Source: Nageia nagi (taxonomy: Eukaryota; Pinophyta). Taken from it: 64,000 bases of DNA. Shown here in pieces: positions 58,595-64,000 of the stretch (position 1 is its first letter; each line of letters starts with the position of its first letter). Made by a program: the position numbers and the translations under genes. The notes under the pieces were generated by a model. The model was given only the letters and a program-made list of their open reading frames with translations, did no database searches and had not been told where the DNA came from. Location: NCBI GenBank assembly GCA_050084985.1, contig JBITNC010000001.1, forward strand, positions 181,536,001 through 181,600,000, given 5' to 3'.

Positions 58595-59200
58595 TTCTTA
58601 CACACCTGGATTACATTTTAGGACATCTCTTCGTAGGAGTTATGAATCTATTCATGTTATTATCTCTTCCCTTACCCAAAGTGCTTATATTAGTAATGGC
58701 TTGAGAAAATGATAAAACTAGGGTCTATTTTGCTTATATTCCAAAGATGATTTTAATGAAGAATAATTTAGGGTTTCTAAAAGTAAGGTCCTTTTTTATG
58801 AAATCAGGATAAGTATTAGGGTTAACCTTGATTTACTTATGCAAGAGGCCAATCCTAATTATAGAGTAATTCTAACAAAATAATGAATATTATTAGATAA
58901 ACCCATAATAAAGTTAATATATCTTTTACTGATTATAATTTTGTTAATGTAATTCTAAGATACCATGGTGATACTTCCAATGGTAATGTTGAAATTGAAG
59001 AATTAATTAGACATAATTTCTAGACATATTATATCAATAAAGGGATTATAATATAATAAATAAAATTTGGAGAATTATTTTATTAATAATGTTTAAGAGG
59101 TTATAGATATGCTAAAAAATTATGATTTATTAGAAGCAAGTACTACAACTCTGCAATCCTTAGATACTTTATTTTCTTATGAAAATGCAAGGTCTATAAA

Positions 59201-59788
59201 ATGGAGGTCTTCTATCATAAAAAAGATTTTGTTAATGGCATGGACTATGCACATGCTACTAACAATATAGAAGAAAATGATATTGAAATACTAAAAGAGA
59301 AGATCATTAAGGATGTTAATGAGGAGAATAAAGCAGAGTCTAAACCCTTGGTAACGCATTATGAAGATCATAATCTATGTATGATTTCTAAATATTCTAA
59401 TAGGGATAAAGGTAAGAGCATTATGGTTGATGATAAAATTACAGAAGATGTTGGTAAGCAAGTTTCTATTGTGATTAATAATGCTTATGCACATAATTCT
59501 AATTGGTCAAAAGAAGAGCATGAAATAAAAGTTGGAGTTATTTTAGAAGCTCAAGAAACTAATTACTTTCAAAAGGCTGATGAGGAACAACAATTAAAGT
59601 TTATGTTAGAATTTATTTATAAAATTGAACATGGAAAAATACATAAGATTAGACCATTTGTACCACTAAAAGAGGATGAACTAAGAAGGAGAAAAGAAAA
59701 TAAACCAATCCTCAAAATAACTATGAACCACCACAAACCCAAGATCTCTGATAGGTGGTTGTGTCCTATGATCTTCATCAAGAAATGA
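59201..59788 (+). CDS. Unrecognised 195-residue ORF in rearranged LTR element
   Basis: The longest clean frame of this part, downstream of the inverted primer site and in the same orientation, so at the place of a gag-like gene. It is rich in Lys, Glu, Asn and Ile. Pieces such as QQLKFMLEFIYKIEHGKIHK and FVPLKEDELRRRKENKP suggest a charged, helical protein. No zinc knuckle, protease or RT motif. Coding-like pieces without a clear start precede it from about 58700 in other frames, so it may be the remnant of a longer ORF. Its stop is at 59786-59788. Confidence 0.4.
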   Translation: MEVFYHKKDFVNGMDYAHATNNIEENDIEILKEKIIKDVNEENKAESKPLVTHYEDHNLCMISKYSNRDKGKSIMVDDKITEDVGKQVSIVINNAYAHNSNWSKEEHEIKVGVILEAQETNYFQKADEEQQLKFMLEFIYKIEHGKIHKIRPFVPLKEDELRRRKENKPILKITMNHHKPKISDRWLCPMIFIKK

Positions 59789-60177
59789 TATCTTTAGATG
59801 CCACTTATTATGAGAAATTATTATACTCAAAGCTCTAAAACTTTTTATCTTTTATGCACTCTATAATTCATCATATTCAATGTTGTTAATGATGTGCTTC
59901 TCCAAGGTTATTAATGGTGTGCATCTCAAGGATAAAGGGTTTCAAATTTTGGTAGAAAAGGTATTGATCCAATATAAAGATCCATTGCAAGTACTAATTA
60001 GTCCAATCTCTAAAGATCCATTTATACTTATTTTTTTAGATTCCATACCTCTAAGACATTTTATTATTTTATTTTTAGTATTTGATACTACTTCATATTA
60101 GAGCTATTTTTATTATAGTTATTTTTTGTATATTTTGATATTGTATATCTAGTTTTTATTATTTTTTTTTTTATTAT
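59789..60177. other. AT-rich stretch, no gene
   Basis: Contains a duplicated AAGGTTATTAATG(G/A)TGTGC-like phrase and a long T-rich run (60140-60175). Nothing coding that I trust. Confidence 0.4.
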
Positions 60178-60239
60178 TGTATACTATAAATTAGCTAAAA
60201 TACAATTTATAAAATGATATACAATATAAGAAGAGATAT
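60178..60239 (-). repeat. Truncated LTR split by the next element
   Basis: TGTATACTATAAATTAGCTA…AATATAAGAAGAGATAT matches the first 60 bases of the LTR at 57315. It stops where the Tat-like element begins. The rest of this LTR should lie to the right of the window. Confidence 0.8.
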
Positions 60240-61084
60240 TGTTGCAATGAAAATTGAGCTCGAATATAGAATAACATAAAATAAAAATTACTCTTCAATC
60301 TTCATTGAACCTCAAATTATATAACATAGATAAACATGTTGTAATTGCAAAATGATATTCAATCTCAGTTCAAACTACAATTTGCCCTTAGAAGGGACTT
60401 TTACAAATGTATGTGCCAAAATAAGAGTATTAGATCTCCATTGTTTTTGGGTTGCTTGCTTCTCTTCTTGATGTAGACAACCTGTAAATCCTACACACAT
60501 GCAAGAGACAATAACATCAAAGCATCTATGTGTAACATTGTATTAAAATGAAACTAGCATAAAACAATAAAAGGAATGAGTTCATAAGATTTTGGCAGCA
60601 TTACCCTACTTCAAAATTGGGTTCAATTGGGGTCAATTTGGATCATCCATATTGCTTTGTATTAGCTTGTATTTATAGATTTTCAGGTGAGATGTTTCAA
60701 GGATGGAAAGGGGAAGTGAAGAGCCACCGTAAGTCGCAACTGACCTCCTCTATCCACCTCATCATGGAAGATGAGGCATTCCAACTTCCTTTTTTGATTT
60801 TTGTTCAGCTGTTGCAGAGTCACCAGCATTTGTATGTCGAACATCGGCGATCACCTCTAAACACCGTTGTTTGATATAGAATGCTGGTGACTGGTTAACT
60901 ATATTAAAATGACCGCTTAAAAGTCAAATTTCATCAAAAGGGGGTCATGTGACCATTCATTTTGCATACACTTGATGAGAGCTATCCAATAATAGGGTTT
61001 CTAAACCTATTTTATGTTATCACACCAAGTTATGATTATTCTAATGTTTACTTAGTTAACGAGGGACATTTTTAGGTGTCTACA
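60240..61084 (-). repeat. 3' LTR of second Tat-like element
   Basis: Starts TGTTGCAATGAAAA and ends TGTCTACA, like 8400-9252, with many more differences (roughly 10% by eye, including several short indels). The CpG-rich hairpin region (60818-60895) has decayed to CACCAGCATTTG…GAACATCGGCGAT. Confidence 0.9.
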
Positions 61085-61589
61085 TTTTGCCCCTTTTTGA
61101 AATTATCAACCAAAAAATGCAATTGATGATTTCAAAAATATAGAATGGGAAGCTTTGTTGCTTGACTGTTTATTGTTGCCTTTTTACAATGTAAGTTTTG
61201 ACTCAATTTATTAGGTGAATCAAACTTTTGATTTATCAAATTATGATAACATGTGTTTTCTTTTTACATTTGATGTAATTTTGAAAACAAGTTTGCATAT
61301 ACCTTAGAAGTAACTATTTTTGGTATGATAATGTGTTGAGCTTGTGTGATAGCTGCATGACATTTTTGTTATGTCATTTTATGTGTCTAAGTGCACATGT
61401 ACCATATAAGCCTTCCTTAGTATATGAGTTTTGATGGTGTTGTCTTTTGTCCCAACAACAGGGTTTCAAGATGATCTCATGTAACAAAGATGCATCACAC
61501 TTTATCATTATTTGATTTCTTTGACCAATTTAAGGCTATTTTTGAGAAAAACTTAATGTTTTTAGGGCTATTTCCAAATGCAGCATTTT

Positions 61590-61692
61590 ACTTCCAGTCA
61601 TCAGCATTTAGTTTCGGTCATCGGCATTCATCTTTAAGTCATCGACGTTTAGTAACAGTCATCGGTGTTCGTATTCAGGTCACTGATCTTTG
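61590..61692. repeat. Array of five GTCATCGGCRTT motifs
   Basis: GTCATCAGCATTT, GTCATCGGCATTC, GTCATCGACGTTT, GTCATCGGTGTTC and GTCACTGATCTTT at a regular spacing of about 20-21 bases. The same motif as in the leader of the first element (19078-19228) and in the LTR hairpins. It lies about 120-220 bases upstream of the PMD start codon. Further scattered copies occur at 62045-62140 in its intron. Confidence 0.85.
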
Positions 61693-61812
61693 AAAAAGAA
61701 AAAAGTTATCCTTTTCTCATATGTTTCTTAGCTATCCCTTTCATGGTCTACCAGGGCTATTTACCATTACTAATTCATCAATTTCCAGCTGTTGATATTC
61801 ACCATATTCATC

Positions 61813-63829
61813 ATGCCTCCACGTAGATGCCCCACCGGATGTTATCAACCTATCCAGGAAGAGGTAAGGTTTTGTACTAACCTTCTTTTCTATTTTTTGT
61901 TTATAGTTTGTAATTTACCTGTTTAATTTAAAAATTGTAACCATAAATGTTATTAAAAAACTATTTTGGTCATTTGTATAGGATAAACCTTGTAGATTAG
62001 GCTTTTATTTGTGTTTTTTATGAATTTTTTTCTATTTCCACTGCGGTCACCGATCTGAGCTGAGCGGCTAACAAAAATGCCAACATTTGAAGGTCGAATG
62101 CTAGTGACCGAGTGTTGAGGATTACAAACATCGGTGTTTCATTATGAAATGCCATTTTTCCTTTTTTTTTTTTGGACTGACTTTTAACATTATACAGGTT
62201 CAAGATGTTTTTGAGCCTCGAGGCAGATATCCCTCAATTTTACAGGAGGGCAAAGATTTTCTGGATCCTACCGATCATGCCTTTTTTAGGTCCATTAGTT
62301 TTGGAGTGGACCCATTCATGGGTCACATTCATTGGGACTATCCTCTATTAGCTGCATTATTAGATAGATGGGATGCAGTTACATGCACTTTTCATTTTTT
62401 GATAGGGGAGACGACTGTTACGGTAGAGGATATACATAGACTATATAGACTCCCCATTCATGGATAGAGGATTTTACCTATAGTTGATAGAGTAGGAGCT
62501 TTATCTACCATTTCTTATTTGTATGGAGCTGATCGAGTTGACACTATTATTTCTGAGATTATTTTAGGGGTCATCAGATATTATCAGTATTGGCTAGAGG
62601 ATTAGCAGAGGATGATCCAATTTTCATATTTGATGGGATTAGTTCAGTGTTATGCTCTCCTTAATACTGGCAATAGGAGGTTTCCATGGTCGTTGTTGCC
62701 TATCATTGCAGATATGATATGACACGACATAGTGTATGCTTGGGCACCCACATTATTGGCCCAAATTTATAGAGAGTTGTTTTTCTATTCATAGGGGCAT
62801 AGGGTCTCTTTATCAATCATCGTTACATTGTAGGCGTGGGCCTACGAGCATATTGCTGTGGCTCGTCCTTTAGGATTACCGATGCTTGGATTTGATAGCC
62901 ACTCAGATTATGTGGGTGGTATAGTCAGATGATGTGAGGACTATTATATCTTCCCATCAGATGGAGTCCATCGAGATGTGGGCTATTACCGTCACATGCT
63001 TAGTCACTTGATTCTTGATCAAGTGAGATTTAGACCTTACTGCTCATATCCTATATGGAGAGAGCTTACAGCTGAGCTTATTGGCATCTAGCAGCCACGT
63101 GTTCTGAGGGGTCATAGGGTAGATTTTCTAGAGTACTTTCATTTTGAGTGGGTGCACCATCAGTTCAGTTTGATTCAGGATGTGCCTACCCCAGCAGTGC
63201 CATACCAGAGGGAAGGTACTATTCCAATCGAGGGTGTACAGCCACTAGTTTATGCAGAGCCTAATCCTACTCAGGAGGAGAGACCATTAGAGGATGACAT
63301 TGGAGAGGATGATGTAGGAGTATCTGAGGCTTTTAGAGCCTGGTGGGAGGAGGGAGATGATGGTATAGGCGGTCAACATGTACATCAGTGCATCGATGTT
63401 GCTAATGAGCTGGGTGTAGCAGCAGTAGAGGGAGAGGTAGGCGAGGAGCCTACAGGAGTGATGATTGTGGGAGTTGAGGTTGCTGGTGAGGAGGTCATGG
63501 TGGATGCTCCTGAGGAGTTGGCTCCTGAAGAGGAGGCTACAGGTGTTGGTGAGGATAGAGCTACCCTAGCGGGTACATGTAGAGTCGAGGAGGCTCCTAC
63601 TACTTAGGTACCTAGCATTGATACTTTGCTAGGAGACATTTATGAGCTGAGACACCAGTTAGCACAGGTTCATTCATGTATGTATAGATACAAGGCTGAG
63701 TAGGATAGGTATAAATGTGAGAGAGATGAGGCTCATTCTTCTCTATAAGGAATTCAGGCCCATCAGTTCGATGCAGCATCAGCCTCTAGGGGTGAGCCTT
63801 CAGTTGTTCATCATGGTATTTATCAGTAG
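61813..63829 (+). pseudogene. Plant mobile domain (PMD) protein, antisense ORF of Tat-like element
   Basis: Exon 1 (61813-61863) reads MPPRRCPTGCYQPIQEE and ends at GAG|GTAAGG. An intron of about 330 bases ends TATACAG (62197), and exon 2 continues in phase with VQDVFEPRGRYPSIL. The PMD core follows: LLAALLDRWDAVTC, then FHFLIGETTVTVEDIHRLYR, then RFPWSLLPII and AWAYEHIAVARPLG. One frame stays open from 62198 to 63607, except for stops at 62465, 62603, 62720, 62792, 62831, 62930 and 63089. After TAG 63605 a charged coiled-coil-like tail continues with more stops. A Glu/Val/Gly-rich acidic linker lies at 63240-63600. PMDs occur in host MAIN/MAIL proteins and in transposons. Here the setting says transposon. 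GC is far higher than in the neighbourhood. Confidence 0.85.
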
Positions 63830-64000
63830 TAAGATTTTTATAGCAGTATAGTATAGTCATGGTTGATAGGTGTTCTAGCTTTTACTCCAGGGGCTTAGTA
63901 TCCTATACCTCCAGACAGTTATATACCTATAGACATCTTAGCCTATCAGGTAGGTAGTAGTGTATGGGGCACAGTTGGATCACCTAGTAGGACCCAGAGG
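63830..64000. other. Internal region of Tat-like element at window edge
   Basis: Coding-like tail of the PMD frame with frequent stops (for example ILAYQVGSSVWGTVGSPSRT near the end). The boundary with other parts of the element lies outside the window. Confidence 0.4.

Larger units (their letters stand above)
60240..64000 (-). mobile_element. Second Tat-like element, 3' part, nested
   Basis: LTR (60240-61084), polypurine tract and 400 bases of internal sequence match 8400-9670. From about 61500 it differs and carries an ORF on the opposite strand (PMD, see below), up to the window edge. An antisense ORF between pol and the 3' LTR is known in several Tat-lineage elements. Its own gag-pol would be expected further right. 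The left flank GATAT should be repeated at its right end. Confidence 0.8.

Overview
This window looks like intergenic and repeat-rich nuclear DNA from a seed plant with a large, strongly AT-rich genome. The plant calls rest on a WUSCHEL-related homeobox (WOX) gene, pentatricopeptide-repeat (PPR) debris, Arabidopsis-type CCCTAAA telomere-like sequence, and Ty3/gypsy LTR elements whose extra ORFs resemble the plant Tat/Ogre lineage, one with an antisense plant mobile domain (PMD) ORF. A gymnosperm would fit the repeat load and large spacing, but that is only a guess. I recognise one plausible host gene, the WOX gene at about 36.47-37.30 kb. Nearly everything else is transposon, repeat or pseudogene.

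Layout. 1-1.6 kb: AT-rich, featureless. 1.6-7.5 kb: a degenerate plus-strand Ty3/gypsy element (tandem LTR copies, iMet-type primer binding site, gag, protease, RT, RNase H and integrase relics). 8.40-20.22 kb: a complete minus-strand Tat-like element with near-identical 850-bp LTRs, a perfect 5-bp target duplication (CTATT), a polypurine tract and one long gag-protease frame with seven in-frame stops and no frameshift, but no recognisable RT, RNase H or integrase. 20.2-22.6 kb: nothing clear. 22.6-24.7 kb (+) and 26.5-28.8 kb (-): two convergent, decayed multi-exon genes, the minus one transposase-like. Minisatellites, a tRNA-like pseudogene and a purine-rich array lie between them. 29.2-30.5 kb: a degenerate interstitial telomere-like block with an internal duplication. 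31-33.6 kb: dispersed repeats, including an LTR relic of the first family. 36-37.3 kb: the WOX gene. 38-39.7 kb: a SINE-like sequence and a palindromic satellite. 39.9-42.5 kb: minus-strand PPR pseudogene debris. 43.4-47 kb: a segmental duplication, one copy of which holds a TIR element. 49.5-57.3 kb: plus-strand PPR debris interrupted by a 5.5-kb LTR element. 57.3-60.2 kb: another, rearranged member of that LTR family. 60.24 kb to the end: a second Tat-like element, nested in the previous LTR, with an antisense PMD ORF that runs off the right edge.

How the parts relate. The two Tat-like elements share LTRs, polypurine tract and 3' internal sequence. They also share a CpG-rich motif (GTCACCGGCGTT and its inverse) that forms hairpins in the LTRs and tandem arrays in the leader and near the PMD gene. 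Both have long frames broken only by stop codons. The first has LTRs about 99% identical, so a broken copy was probably mobilised in trans. All coordinates and alignments were made by eye. Family names rest on motif recognition, not on searches.
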